Positions 32,538-42,700 of a DNA stretch of 51,365 nucleotides are shown here, in pieces (the first letter of the stretch is position 1; each line of letters starts with the position of its first letter). The position numbers and the translations under genes are program-made. The notes beneath the pieces are model-generated. The model saw nothing but the letters and a program-made list of their open reading frames with translations. It was not told the origin of the DNA and did not search any database. The stretch is taken from the NCBI RefSeq assembly GCF_001296025.1, contig NZ_LJHV01000029.1, forward strand, positions 1 to 51,365, read 5' to 3'. This stretch comes from Porphyrobacter sp. AAP60 (GTDB lineage: Bacteria; Pseudomonadota; Alphaproteobacteria; Sphingomonadales; Sphingomonadaceae).

Positions 32538-33617
32538 ATGACCTTGCTTGCCCCCTGCCTGGCGGCGCTGTGTCAGGCCGCTGTGACCGCCAGCGTCCCT
32601 GCTGCTGCCGAGACCGTGCCGACCATCGCCTTTCAACCGGTGATTGATGCCGAACCTGTCATCGAACCCGTCATCGAAGCAGGCGCCGAATCTGGTTCAA
32701 ACCCGCAACTTGCAGTCGCGCCCATGCCGCTCGATCATGCCCCCACCCGCCGCGCAATTGCTCCGCTGGACGAAACCAATGCGTTGGGCGGTGGCGGCCT
32801 GCGGATCGGCAAGGTGGACATGTTCAAGGGCGGCAAACTGCTGCTGACCAACGGGATCAGCACGGTCGAAGGATCATCCGGCGGCGGGATTGCGCGCTGG
32901 GCCACCATCGGCGGGCGGCAGATGCCCGGCGGGATCGGCATTTCCGGCCATGCCACCGCTGTCGAACTGCCCGATTTCGGCTGGCGATCTTACGGCGTGG
33001 CGGTGGGCTTTGGTGATCGGCTGGAACTGTCATACGCCCGCGCCAATTTCGACACACGCGATGTGGGCGCGCTGCTGGGCATCGGCCAGGGCTATACCTT
33101 CAATCAGGACATCTACGGCGCCAAGCTGCGGCTGGCGGGCGATGTGGTCTACGGGACAAGCTGGTTGCCGCAGATCGCCGTGGGGATCGAACACAAACGC
33201 AACCTTGATGGCGGGCTTGTGCAAGCGCTGGGCGCAGGCGACGACAGCGGCACCGATTACACCATCAGCGCCACCAAGCTGCTGCTGGCGCGCAGCGTGC
33301 TGGTCAACGCCACCTTGCGCTATACCGAGGCGAACCAGTTGGGCCTGCTCGGCTTCGGCAGCGCAGCGGGTGAAGAATACAAGCTGCAATTCGAAGGATC
33401 GCTGGGATACCAGCTTTCGCGCCGAGCAGTAATCGGCGCGGAATATCGCACCAAGCCGGACAATCTCGGCCTTGGCGAGGATGACTGGATGGATATTTTC
33501 GCGGCTTATGCGCTGACCGATAACCTCACGCTGGCCGCCGCCTATGTCGATCTCGGATCGATCGCCACCATCTCCGGTCAGCGCGGCGGCTTCCTGTCCG
33601 CGCAGATCGCATTTTGA
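32538..33617 (+). CDS. DUF3034 outer-membrane protein
   Basis: A 359-residue exported protein with signal peptide to about residue 25 and a Pro/Val/Glu-rich linker. The DUF3034 domain runs to the C-terminus: GGKLLLTNGISTVEGSSGGG, YGVAVGFGDRLELSYAR, WLPQIAVGIEHKRN, LLARSVLVNATLRYTEANQ. Alternating hydrophobic strands and the terminal Phe (FLSAQIAF) suggest a beta-barrel porin. The function of the family is unknown. It is divergent from the GGDEF-EAL copy 2 gene and precedes a truncated haemoglobin gene. Confidence 0.82.
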   Translation: MTLLAPCLAALCQAAVTASVPAAAETVPTIAFQPVIDAEPVIEPVIEAGAESGSNPQLAVAPMPLDHAPTRRAIAPLDETNALGGGGLRIGKVDMFKGGKLLLTNGISTVEGSSGGGIARWATIGGRQMPGGIGISGHATAVELPDFGWRSYGVAVGFGDRLELSYARANFDTRDVGALLGIGQGYTFNQDIYGAKLRLAGDVVYGTSWLPQIAVGIEHKRNLDGGLVQALGAGDDSGTDYTISATKLLLARSVLVNATLRYTEANQLGLLGFGSAAGEEYKLQFEGSLGYQLSRRAVIGAEYRTKPDNLGLGEDDWMDIFAAYALTDNLTLAAAYVDLGSIATISGQRGGFLSAQIAF

Positions 33618-33640
33618 CCTGAAAATCCGGAAACCTGCCG

Positions 33641-34183
33641 ATGATGATAACCGCCACCGCCACCGCTGCTGCCATGCTGATGCTGTTGCAACAGGCCCCC
33701 GCCGAAGGCACCGATTGGGACGCGGAATTCGGCGTCGAACAAAAGCAGCGCGATCCTGTGACGGGCGAACTTCCGGTCGATCCCTATGAACAGTCGAACG
33801 CCAATGCAGGCGCTGCCCCCTATGACAGCGCGAAACTCGTCGCCGATTTCGGCGGGCGCGAAGGCATTGCCCGGATCGCGGCGCGCACGGTCGATCTGAG
33901 CGAGGCCGATCCGCGCATCGCCGACATTTTCGCCGCGCATGATATGGTGCGGCTAAAACGCACGCTGGGCGAACAGTTCTGTTTTCTGCTGGGCGCAGGC
34001 TGCGATTACACCGGGCGCGACATGCGCAGCGCCCACGCTGAAATGGGCGTGACCAAAGCCGATTTGAACGCGCTGGTGGAAAACCTGCAACGCGCCATGG
34101 GCGAAGCGGGCGTGCCTTTTTCCTCACAATACCGCCTGTTGGCCAAGCTTGCCCCCATGTCGCGCGACGTGGTTGTGCGTTGA
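33641..34183 (+). CDS. Exported group 1 truncated haemoglobin-like protein
   Basis: A 180-residue protein with an N-terminal hydrophobic segment (residues 1-20) and a long acidic linker. The globin-like domain covers about 65-175: LVADFGGREGIARIAARTVDL, FAAHDMVRLKRTLGEQFCFLLG, and RSAHAEMGVTKADLNALVENL with the probable proximal His in SAHAEMG. The extended N-terminus suggests export, unusual for a haemoglobin. It follows the DUF3034 gene by 23 bases. Confidence 0.78.
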   Translation: MMITATATAAAMLMLLQQAPAEGTDWDAEFGVEQKQRDPVTGELPVDPYEQSNANAGAAPYDSAKLVADFGGREGIARIAARTVDLSEADPRIADIFAAHDMVRLKRTLGEQFCFLLGAGCDYTGRDMRSAHAEMGVTKADLNALVENLQRAMGEAGVPFSSQYRLLAKLAPMSRDVVVR

Positions 34184-34444
34184 ACGCAACATTGCGGAAA
34201 AAGATTGCGATCTTCGCGCTTGACGATTGGCGTCGGTAGGGGGACATTGCAACCGTCCCGGAGGATCGCAGGGCAACGTTCAAACAGGCAGACTGGCCAC
34301 CAACCGCCAGCACCTTGAACGCAGCAAGGGATCCTTTGGGTTGAGACTTTGGCGGATGGGGATCGTCTGCTGGACCGCTCGGCGATGCTCTCCCGCGCCT
34401 TGATTTCCGCACGCCCTCGTCCCGTGAAGGGGTGGTATGTTGTG

Positions 34445-35491
34445 ATGGGTGGAATCAATAGCCAAAACGGCTCAGCCGACTGGATTGCCTGCCTGACTTA
34501 CAAAAGCACGGCGACGGCAACCCCCAGTGCGAGCGATCTCGACTTTCTCGTTGCCAAGGCGCGCGCCCGCAACAACCGCCTCGGCGTGACAGGGATGCTG
34601 CTGTTCGAGAACGGCTGCTTTCTCCAGACGCTCGAAGGGCCGCCGACCGCGCTCGAATCGCTGTGGTCTTCGATCCAGCGCGATGGCCGCCACAATCATA
34701 TCGAAGTGCTGAGCGAACATATCGTCACCGCCCGGCTGTTTTCCGATTGGGACCTGCTGCTGGATGGCCGCATGGATGATCTGCCGCGTAAGCCGCATCC
34801 GGCGGCAATCGCCCCGCCCGCCATGGCCGAACATATTGACCGGCTGGTGGAATTGTCGCTGAACGGCGATGATCTCGGCCTCAATACGCTGGTGGCGGGC
34901 TTTGCCGATGATGGCTGGACAAGCGATGCGATCCTGTCGCTGCTGATAGAACCCGCTGCCCGCGCGATGGGCGATGCCTGGCTTGACGATCTGTGCAGCG
35001 AGATCGATCTGACCATCGGCCTCAGCATGCTGCAACTTGCAGGCCATGCGGTGCGGTATATCCCTTCGCCGCAGACCATCCGCAACAGCCATTACCGCGT
35101 GCTGCTGGCGACCGCGCCGGGCGAAGCGCACATGCTGGGCACCACGCTGCTGGCAGACCAGTTTCTTGATGCCGGTTGGCAGGTCGACATGGCCTTCCCG
35201 ACAAGCGAAGAGGCGTTGACCAATCAGGTCAATGCCCAGCACCCCGATGCGCTGGATATCGGCCTGTCGGAAGCCCTGCCGCGCCAGCACGCGCTGGCCA
35301 GCCTGCGCACGACGATCGAACACAGCCGCCTTGTTGCCGCCGAACATCCCACGGTAATCTCCGTCGGCGGGCGGCTGTTTGCCGATGCCGTGGCCACCGC
35401 GCAATCGGTGGGCGCGGATCATGCCCGCAAGGGTGTGGCAGGCACCAGCATCCGGCTGGCCGAACTGGTGCAACAGAACCGCAAGCGCTAA
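34445..35491 (+). CDS. BLUF photoreceptor with SCHIC/B12-like domain (AppA-like)
   Basis: A 348-residue blue-light sensor. The ATG at 34445 has a GGGTGG box upstream; upstream in-frame starts lack one. With this start, the flavin-site residues of Rhodobacter AppA (Tyr21, Asn45, Gln63, Trp104) fall at Tyr19, Asn43, Gln61 and Trp102, all with the same offset. Met106 is replaced by Leu104. The C-terminal half (about 130-345) resembles the cobalamin-binding-like SCHIC domain, with EAHMLG close to the DxHxxG signature. AppA-type proteins sense light and redox through flavin plus haem or B12. No photosynthesis genes are in the window. Confidence 0.85.
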   Translation: MGGINSQNGSADWIACLTYKSTATATPSASDLDFLVAKARARNNRLGVTGMLLFENGCFLQTLEGPPTALESLWSSIQRDGRHNHIEVLSEHIVTARLFSDWDLLLDGRMDDLPRKPHPAAIAPPAMAEHIDRLVELSLNGDDLGLNTLVAGFADDGWTSDAILSLLIEPAARAMGDAWLDDLCSEIDLTIGLSMLQLAGHAVRYIPSPQTIRNSHYRVLLATAPGEAHMLGTTLLADQFLDAGWQVDMAFPTSEEALTNQVNAQHPDALDIGLSEALPRQHALASLRTTIEHSRLVAAEHPTVISVGGRLFADAVATAQSVGADHARKGVAGTSIRLAELVQQNRKR

Positions 35492-35508
35492 CGGCGCCCG
35501 CTGCCGTT

Positions 35509-36234
35509 TCAGCAGCCCAGCCGGTCCGCAAGATCGGCCAGGCTGGTGGCTGACCATTCCCACGCCTGCTCGTAATGGGCATCGGGCGCGGGCGCGCCGC
35601 CATATTCGTCCGGGCGATCGACATAAGCTGTCAGCAGCCCGCAGGCGCGTGCCCCGGCCAGGTCGCCGTGATGGGCGGCGACCAGACACAATTCATCCGC
35701 CGCGATGCCCAACACCTCTGCCGTGTGCAGGTAGGCGCGGGGATCGGGCTTGTAAGCGCCGCTGACTTCCGCCCCAAGGATCGCATCCCACGGCAGCCCG
35801 CCATGCCGCGCCATTGCCAGCAGCAGCGCGACATTGCCGTTCGACAGCGTGACAATCGGAAACTGCGTTTTCAGCCGCGTCAGCCCCGCCACCGCATCGG
35901 GCCACGGATCAAGCCGGTGCCATGCGCGGTTCCAGTCTGCCAGCAGCGCCTCGTCCAGACTGGCCGGATCGATGCCCCATTCGCGCAATGTGGCCTCCAG
36001 CATTTCGCGGTGCAGCACATCGAGCGGCACGAAGGCCCGCTCCGATTTCCGCATCCCGAACATCGCCGCGATATATTGCCCGCGCCACACATCAGCGAAG
36101 GCAGCAGCATCGCGATCCGCATGGCCGATCCGCTCCAGAAATACGGCAGATTCGCGCGCGATGCTGGTGCGCCAGTCGACCACGGTGCCGAACACATCGA
36201 AGGCAAGCGCTTTGGGAAGGGGCGGCGTGGACAT
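35509..36234 (-). CDS. Haloacid dehalogenase type II family hydrolase
   Basis: A 241-residue HAD-superfamily protein. The nucleophile motif is AFDVFGTVVDWRTS near the N-terminus, motif II is TLSNGN, Lys is in SGAYKPDP, and the C-terminal motif is CLVAAHHGDLAGARACGL. These match (S)-2-haloacid dehalogenases, which hydrolyse L-2-haloacids to hydroxyacids. The ATG at 36234 gives the usual length; a GTG at 36264 is an alternative. Substrate cannot be deduced. It converges with the BLUF gene. Confidence 0.88.
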   Translation of the reverse strand: MSTPPLPKALAFDVFGTVVDWRTSIARESAVFLERIGHADRDAAAFADVWRGQYIAAMFGMRKSERAFVPLDVLHREMLEATLREWGIDPASLDEALLADWNRAWHRLDPWPDAVAGLTRLKTQFPIVTLSNGNVALLLAMARHGGLPWDAILGAEVSGAYKPDPRAYLHTAEVLGIAADELCLVAAHHGDLAGARACGLLTAYVDRPDEYGGAPAPDAHYEQAWEWSATSLADLADRLGC

Positions 36235-36317
36235 GGCGGGAACGGCAACCTTTCGTGACGGCACAGTGCCACGCCGCGATACGCATGCGCGGCCGCAGGT
36301 GCAAATGCGCCAGCCCT

Positions 36318-37586
36318 TCAGATCGCGAGTTTGTAAGCCGTCAGGAAAATCAGTTCGCGTAGCTGCGCTTCATCGGGCAGGCCGCAGTCTGCCAGTTCGG
36401 CAATGCCAATGATCGCATCCTGACTGTCAGCGCGCGCCAGTTCGATGCGGTGCGGCACGATCCGCTCGCCCGTCTGGCGTGAGAAGAACGCCTGCACCAC
36501 CGGACGGTTGGCATCGGCCGGATATTCATCGATCACCATTCCCACCTTGCCGCTGGCGAGTTCCACAAACGAACCTACCGGATACAGCCCGACCGATTCG
36601 ATGAAGGCGCGTAGGATATCATCGTCGAACGCGCCCTCCATCTGCTTCAATCGCTGCACCGCCACCGCCGGATCAAGCGCGCCTGCGGAGTTTGATCGGG
36701 TCAGCAGGAAATCAAAGCTGTCGCATACCGCCGCCATACAGCCGATGGTGCTGATTTCGCCGCGCTTCAACCCTTTGGGAAAGCCGGTGCCATCCATGCG
36801 TTCGTGGTGTTCAAGGCAGGCCGCCAGCACGCTATCGGGCAGATTGCCGTCGTTCAACAGGGCGCGGTGGCCCAGCAGCACATGCTGCTGCCAGATCTTG
36901 GGATCAGCCGTGCGGATATCGCCACTGGCAGTCTCGGCGCTTTGGGGCAGGTAATTGGTGCCGATGTCCAGCAATAGTCCGGCCAGCCCGGCTTCATGCA
37001 CTTCGGTGCTGGAAAGTTTCATGTGGCGGCCCAGTGCCACCATCAACGCGCTGACGGAAAGCGCGTGCTGATACACCGCCTCGTTCTTCAGCTTGCAGCG
37101 CATCAGGCCGCCAAAGGCCTGCGGATTGCGCCGCACCGAATCCATGATGTCGGCGACCACCGGCTGCACTGCTTTTACATTGATCGCCTTGCCCAGCCGG
37201 GCGGCGATGAAGGTGTTGTGGACGGTCTTCTGCGCCCGCATGGCAAGCGCCTGCGCAGTATGCACTTCGACATGGGTGGGCGTGGGATCGGTGGTGCTGG
37301 CGGCCCGCGCCGTCATCTTGCGGATGCGCGAATCGGGCCGGGGCGCGCTGTTGTTCACCTGCCCCGGACGGTGTCCTGCATCACGCGGGCCAGCCTCGCC
37401 CACATCCCTGCCTTTGTCGGTATCGATCACCACACCTTCAAGGCTACTAGAACGCAGCGTCGCCAGCTTTTCGCTGTCATCGATCAGGAACTTCGCCTTC
37501 CAGAACGGATGGGAAAACCAGCTTCCTTCCATCTTGTGCACGAACATGCCGATTTCGAGGTCTGAAACTGTGATACGCTTCAGCAT
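36318..37586 (-). CDS. DUF3391/HD-GYP protein with altered HD motif
   Basis: A 422-residue protein, started at the ATG at 37586 to match DUF3391 N-termini (MLKRITVSDLEIGMFVH, GSWFSHPFW). The HD-GYP domain covers about 160-370. EHHERMDGTGFP and the flanking His residues are kept. The HD motif itself, normally LLHDIGK, reads LLLDIGT, so one metal ligand and the following Lys are lost. HD-GYP enzymes degrade cyclic-di-GMP; this one may be weak, or act as a c-di-GMP-binding regulator. Confidence 0.85.
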   Translation of the reverse strand: MLKRITVSDLEIGMFVHKMEGSWFSHPFWKAKFLIDDSEKLATLRSSSLEGVVIDTDKGRDVGEAGPRDAGHRPGQVNNSAPRPDSRIRKMTARAASTTDPTPTHVEVHTAQALAMRAQKTVHNTFIAARLGKAINVKAVQPVVADIMDSVRRNPQAFGGLMRCKLKNEAVYQHALSVSALMVALGRHMKLSSTEVHEAGLAGLLLDIGTNYLPQSAETASGDIRTADPKIWQQHVLLGHRALLNDGNLPDSVLAACLEHHERMDGTGFPKGLKRGEISTIGCMAAVCDSFDFLLTRSNSAGALDPAVAVQRLKQMEGAFDDDILRAFIESVGLYPVGSFVELASGKVGMVIDEYPADANRPVVQAFFSRQTGERIVPHRIELARADSQDAIIGIAELADCGLPDEAQLRELIFLTAYKLAI

Positions 37587-37683
37587 GGTCAATGTGCTCT
37601 GGTCCCGCTCTTGTGTGATTTCTCCATAATCATGCACTTGCGGGATTTGCTTGGACGGCGCTTAGGGAAAAACCCCTACGTCG

Positions 37684-39792
37684 CTACTCGATGATGTAGC
37701 GCACCCGCAGCGTGAAGCTGCGCCCTGCGCCCAGCCCGCCGCCGGGCCGCACGCGGAAACTGGTGACATTGCTGTCGCAACCCTGCGCATCGGCGGCAGG
37801 CACGTGGTTCCAGCTGCCGCCGCTATTGCTGGAAAACTCCAGACTGTCCGTGGCTGATGCCAGAGAGGTGAAAGTGTAAGTGAGCCCTGATCCGCCCGGA
37901 TCGGTGAATATCACCGGCCCGCCTGCGCGATTGATCTGGCACAGCTTGGCATCCGCCGGGCCGTTATCGATCACCACCACGCTGTTATTGTCAGTCGCCG
38001 CGGTGCCATTATTGGCGACCGAGATGAGATATTCGACCAGCGCGCCGGGGATCGCCTTGGGGTTGGTGCCAAGGTTTACCGGATCGGAAATCAGCGTGCT
38101 GACTTTGGTGACCGAAAGTTCGGCAAACGGGTTGCACACGATCAGATCGTGCAGGCTGATGCCCTGCTGGCCGGGATTCGCAGGCGCCGTGGTATGGTTG
38201 CCATAACGGATGGTGATGCTGTCGACCGGATCGCTGAAGGTCACCACCAGATTGCCGAACCCCTCGCCATCGGCTGACAGCACATCGCCGATCGCGATAT
38301 TGCCCTGTACATAATTGGCATTGCCGTTGGTCAGCACCGGCATCACCTGATTGCCGCCGAGATTGCCCACCACCTCGACCCTGTCAGCGAACTGGTTGGC
38401 GAAGAAATCGATGTCGAAAATAGTGAACTGCACTCCGTTGAAGGATCGCGGCAGCGTAATCGTCATTTCGACTTCGCCAGACAGGCTCGACTGGTCGGCG
38501 ATTACGGTCAGGCCGGGTTCTGATGGCGATAGTCCGCCGGTGATGCTGCTGTTTACGGTGGGCGATTGGCCGCCATAGGCGGGGATGTTCTGGTACACCC
38601 CGTCATTGTTCAGCTGGAAACGCACGTTGCCATAGCTGGCAAAGGCATAGGTGTTGTCGGTCGATCCCGGCGCCCACCCCGAAATCGCGCCCCAATCAAA
38701 CACCGAAAAGCCCGCCGGGCAGGCCAGTTGCGGCGGAATGCCTGCCGCACGGCCTGATTGCACAACAAAGGAGGAAATGGCGTAGTCATCCTCTCCGGTC
38801 GCGCCATTGTTCACGGTCGAATCCGGATCGGGAAGACTGCTGGCAGTGATCTGCGCGGTGTTTGTAACAGTGGTGCCGGGGCTGGAAGAAACCGATCCGG
38901 TGATCGTGATCACCGCAACTTGGCCGGGCGCAAGCGTGCCGACATTCCAGTCGCCGGTGCCTGCGTTAAAGCTGCCGGTGCCGCTGGAACTGGCGAAGGT
39001 GAACCCGGCGGGCAAGTTATCGCGCACCACGATCCCGCTCGCCGTGCCGGTCGAGTTCGTGGCATTCGTCACCGTCAACCGCCATGAAGCGCTGCCGCCT
39101 GCGGTCGGCGGCGATCCGATCAGCTGCTTGGTCAGCGAAAGGTCAGCCGATTGCGGGGTGAGATACAACTCGGCATGGCGGAAGGTGCCATTGCCTGCGG
39201 CCGGGCGAATATCGCAAACCTCAAGCCGCCAGGTACCATTGGCCTGCCGCCCGTTAAACGCCGATAGCGCCGCGTTGGGACGGTACGTGTTTTGAAATGG
39301 CGGCGCAGTGATGGATTGGTTGCGGGTGTTGCCATCGGTGTTGACCAACTGCCCTGCACTATCATCCAACAGCACGTTGAGGTTGTCGCCAATGATCACG
39401 TTCCCGGGAACGCCGTCAACCAAGCGCACGCGAGTTCCGTCGGGTGCCTGCAATGTCACGCCAACATCGCCGCGCTGTCCATGCTGGACATAAACACCCA
39501 GATCGACATCGGCGATGACGAAATTGCCGGTCACGTTGAAATCGCGCACCAGCGGCGCGGTGCAGGTCTGCGAGGAGCCCACCACGCCATCGGTGGTGTT
39601 GACGACGGTGGTGACAGATTGCGCCGCCAGCGGCACGGCAAGGCTGCCGGCCACTACCGCGCCCAGTAGCCGCAGCCCGCTGCGCAGCTTGCCCCAACCC
39701 TTCAACACTCGGCTTTCCCGCTCCATGTCCCTGCCATAGGAAAACATGGTAAACAGACCGTTAGCCTTACCGGGCTGATGTGGGCTGATCAC
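37684..39792 (-). CDS. Secreted protein with P-domain and DUF11 repeats
   Basis: A 702-residue exported protein. The GTG start at 39792 is supported by GGGGAGG placed around the stop of the previous gene (coupled translation). A long n-region leads to a signal peptide ending LAVPLAAQ (about residue 58). A proprotein-convertase P-like domain follows (about 60-210, VDLGVYVQHGQRGDVGVTL). A DUF11 repeat (about 215-330, LTVTNATNSTGTASGIVVRD) comes next, then a lectin-like region and a second DUF11 (about 565-690). Function is unknown; probably surface adhesion. It is the last gene of the DUF11 operon. Confidence 0.78.
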   Translation of the reverse strand: MISPHQPGKANGLFTMFSYGRDMERESRVLKGWGKLRSGLRLLGAVVAGSLAVPLAAQSVTTVVNTTDGVVGSSQTCTAPLVRDFNVTGNFVIADVDLGVYVQHGQRGDVGVTLQAPDGTRVRLVDGVPGNVIIGDNLNVLLDDSAGQLVNTDGNTRNQSITAPPFQNTYRPNAALSAFNGRQANGTWRLEVCDIRPAAGNGTFRHAELYLTPQSADLSLTKQLIGSPPTAGGSASWRLTVTNATNSTGTASGIVVRDNLPAGFTFASSSGTGSFNAGTGDWNVGTLAPGQVAVITITGSVSSSPGTTVTNTAQITASSLPDPDSTVNNGATGEDDYAISSFVVQSGRAAGIPPQLACPAGFSVFDWGAISGWAPGSTDNTYAFASYGNVRFQLNNDGVYQNIPAYGGQSPTVNSSITGGLSPSEPGLTVIADQSSLSGEVEMTITLPRSFNGVQFTIFDIDFFANQFADRVEVVGNLGGNQVMPVLTNGNANYVQGNIAIGDVLSADGEGFGNLVVTFSDPVDSITIRYGNHTTAPANPGQQGISLHDLIVCNPFAELSVTKVSTLISDPVNLGTNPKAIPGALVEYLISVANNGTAATDNNSVVVIDNGPADAKLCQINRAGGPVIFTDPGGSGLTYTFTSLASATDSLEFSSNSGGSWNHVPAADAQGCDSNVTSFRVRPGGGLGAGRSFTLRVRYIIE

Positions 39793-39795
39793 CGC

Positions 39796-42700
39796 TTACC
39801 TCCCCAGCCCGAGGAAGCTGAAGCTATCGGCATCGAAGGCCATCCGCACGGCGGCGAACACGCCCTTGTTCGTATTGCGCGCCGCGCTGAAATCACCGTC
39901 GCGGAAGCCTTCGATGTTGTAGCCTACGGTCAGCAGCATGCCCTTGGCAGGCACCACGCCGATGGTCGGGCCGTAGGCAAAGCTGGTGACGTTGTCGTTG
40001 AGGTTGCTGCGCACGGTGGCGCTGGCGCCCAGTTCGAACCGCTCGCCGATCCCGATCCGGCCATCCGCGCCCACCAGCACGCTGGTACCTGCAAAATCGA
40101 TGCCTTCGAACTGGTCGAAATTGTGCCGCGCGCCAAGGAACAGCGAGACTTCGTGGCGGCGTACCTGCGCGTCATCATCACGCCCACGCGGGCTGTAATT
40201 GGTCGAAAGGCTGGCGATCAACCGGCGGGCGGTGGCATCGCCATCCACCACCAATGCGGTGCGCCCGGCCCCGCCCCCAATTCCGGCAGCGCCGCCCGCC
40301 TCGCCCGCCACGCCGCCGGTGATCCGGTCGCTGCGGAACTCGAGCCGTCCGAGCATCGCCAGCGGCGAGGCATCGGGGCGGTGGGCAAAGGCGATGCTGG
40401 CATCCATGATTTCGGTCGCAGCGCCATTGGCAGCCTTGGCGCGGGTCCAGGTGCCGCCTGATCCGACAAGGCTGCCCTCGCCCAGCTGGCGGATCGCGCC
40501 GAAGGTGAAGCCCTTGCGGTCAGCGGTCTCGCCCTCGCGAACTTCGCCGCGCGCGGTCACGCTCCAGCGATCCTTGCGCCATGCTGCGCCGAAGGTGGCG
40601 GCGGTGAAATCTTCGAACAGCAGGCCGCCGGTCAGCTGGCCGCCGCTGGCCACCGGCTGCGCGGGGTTGATCACGCCGCCAGCATTCTGCGCATTGGCCG
40701 CCGCGCCGCCCAGCGTGCGGTTGCCATCAATGGTGGCGTCGATCGTCAGCGTGGGGCTGACCTGAAGCGATTGCGAAAGGCCAAAGGCGGCAAAGCTGCG
40801 GGTGCCCTGTTCGCCGATGCTTTCCTGCCCCAGCGTGGTCACGACCTGTCCGCCCTGCCACGGCGAAACTTCGATCCCGCCGCGCAGTTGGCGCGCATTC
40901 AAGGTCTCGCCATCGGCGATTTCATAGGTACCGACCAACCGCACATCCTGCGTCACGGCATATCGCACGCCGAGGCGGTGGCGCGCGGGCAGATCAAGGC
41001 TTTCCGCCTTGCCCAGCGCCACAGCGGTGCCCGCGGAAAGTTCCAGCTTGTTGTCGAACAACCGCTGGGTCGCGCCCGCTTCCAGCACGGTTGATGCGGC
41101 ATTGCCGCCAGCGGCCAGACGATCATCGAAATGGGTGATGCCGATGCGCAGATCGGTGCGCTGGCGGGTCAGCACCATCTGGCCTTGCGCAGCGCGGCGG
41201 CGAGCGGCATCGATCAGGTTTTCATCCTGCCAAAGCGAACCGACGAAGTTCAGCTCCTGGCTCAGCAGCACCCGGCCATCGACACCGATCTTGCGGCGGC
41301 CGCGCTCGGCTGCGTTCTGCTGGCCGATGCCATAATCGCCATCAATCTGGCGGGCATAGGCGAGCACATCCAGCTTGGCAGTCTGGTGCTGGGCTTCGAC
41401 CAGCCAGCCGGTGGCATTGTCGCCCTCGCGGCGGCTGACACCAAGCTCGGCGCGGATTTCGGTGCCGTCACCAACGCGGGCAAGCAGATCGACCGCGCCC
41501 AGATCAGTGCGCCGGGCCTGGCCGCTGGCGCCCGTCAGCCCGGCATCGCTGATCGCGCTTGCCCCGATCCGCACTGCGCCATCGCCGCTGGTCCAGTCAG
41601 CGCGCACGCCGGCGTTCATTTCAGCCTTGCCGTTACCGTCAGTTTCAAATTCAATTACAATGGATTGTGGGTTTAAGTTCTCATCACGGCTTAAGATTGG
41701 CGCATTAAAGCTGATGGTGCCCGACAGCAGATCAATGTCGTAATCAGTAAAGCGGGTAAGTTCGCGCACAGAAACAATGAGTTCAGGGCGGAACCTATCA
41801 CGCACTTCCAACGTCACCCGCTCGGAATTGGCGAGGATGCGGCGGCTGGCGAGGCTGTAGGGGCCGCTGATGCCCTGCCCCTGGATTTCCTGACGCTGGA
41901 ACCGGCTGGCGATTTCGGCGGCAAAGCCCTGCGCCTTGATCGCACCCAGTCGTGCTTCAGCCTTCACCCCGGTGGCGGTGCGGTTGTAGTTGGCCAGACG
42001 GGTCTGGTTAAAGGCGGTCTGGAAATCGCCGTACAGCGCATAAAAGGTTGCGGTTTCGATGCGGACATAAAGCTTTTCACGGCTGGCAGCATCGAACTGG
42101 CGGGCCGAAGCATCACCGAAGACGGTGTAATAGGCCTGCGGATCGATCGCGCCCAGCACGCGCTGGTCATCGCGCTGCTTGGCGCTGTCATAGGCCAGCG
42201 TCAGCAGGTATTTGCCCAGCACCCGGCCCTTGGCATAGAGCGCAACCCGCGCATCATCGCCCAGATCGCTGTCGAACTGCCCGGCGCGCTCCATGTTGTC
42301 GGCAACCGAACGGGCGCCGACAGTGCCTTCGGCCAAGCCAACGATGGTCCATTCAATGTCGCCCGGCTCGATCCACGCTTCCAGTTCCTGACGGCGCACG
42401 ATGTTGCCATCGTCAAAGGCGAAGGCGAGCCGCAGCGAGCCGCTGACCATAGTAGGTGCGAGTTCGATCCGGGCGATGCCATCGGTGCCTTCGACCACCC
42501 AGCGCGCCGCGGTGGGTGCGGTGCCGGTCAGCTGGTTGATCTGCTGGCGATCCATCTGTTCGGCGCTCTGGTAAGGCGCATTGAGCGTGAAATTGCCCGA
42601 CAGGCCTTCGCGCAGGGGGCGGCCGTTGCGGTCAAGCACGCGCACCGCGATCACCGGGCGCGTGCGGCCATCGGCAATCATCTGCGATTGTTCGGGCAGG

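Noticed and set aside
39778..40461. Long open frames antisense to the DUF11 genes, and likewise antisense to the GGDEF-EAL genes (27431-28795, 30319-32418)
   Set aside because: They are typical high-GC antisense frames lacking ribosome binding sites and domains, while the opposite strand carries clear protein families.
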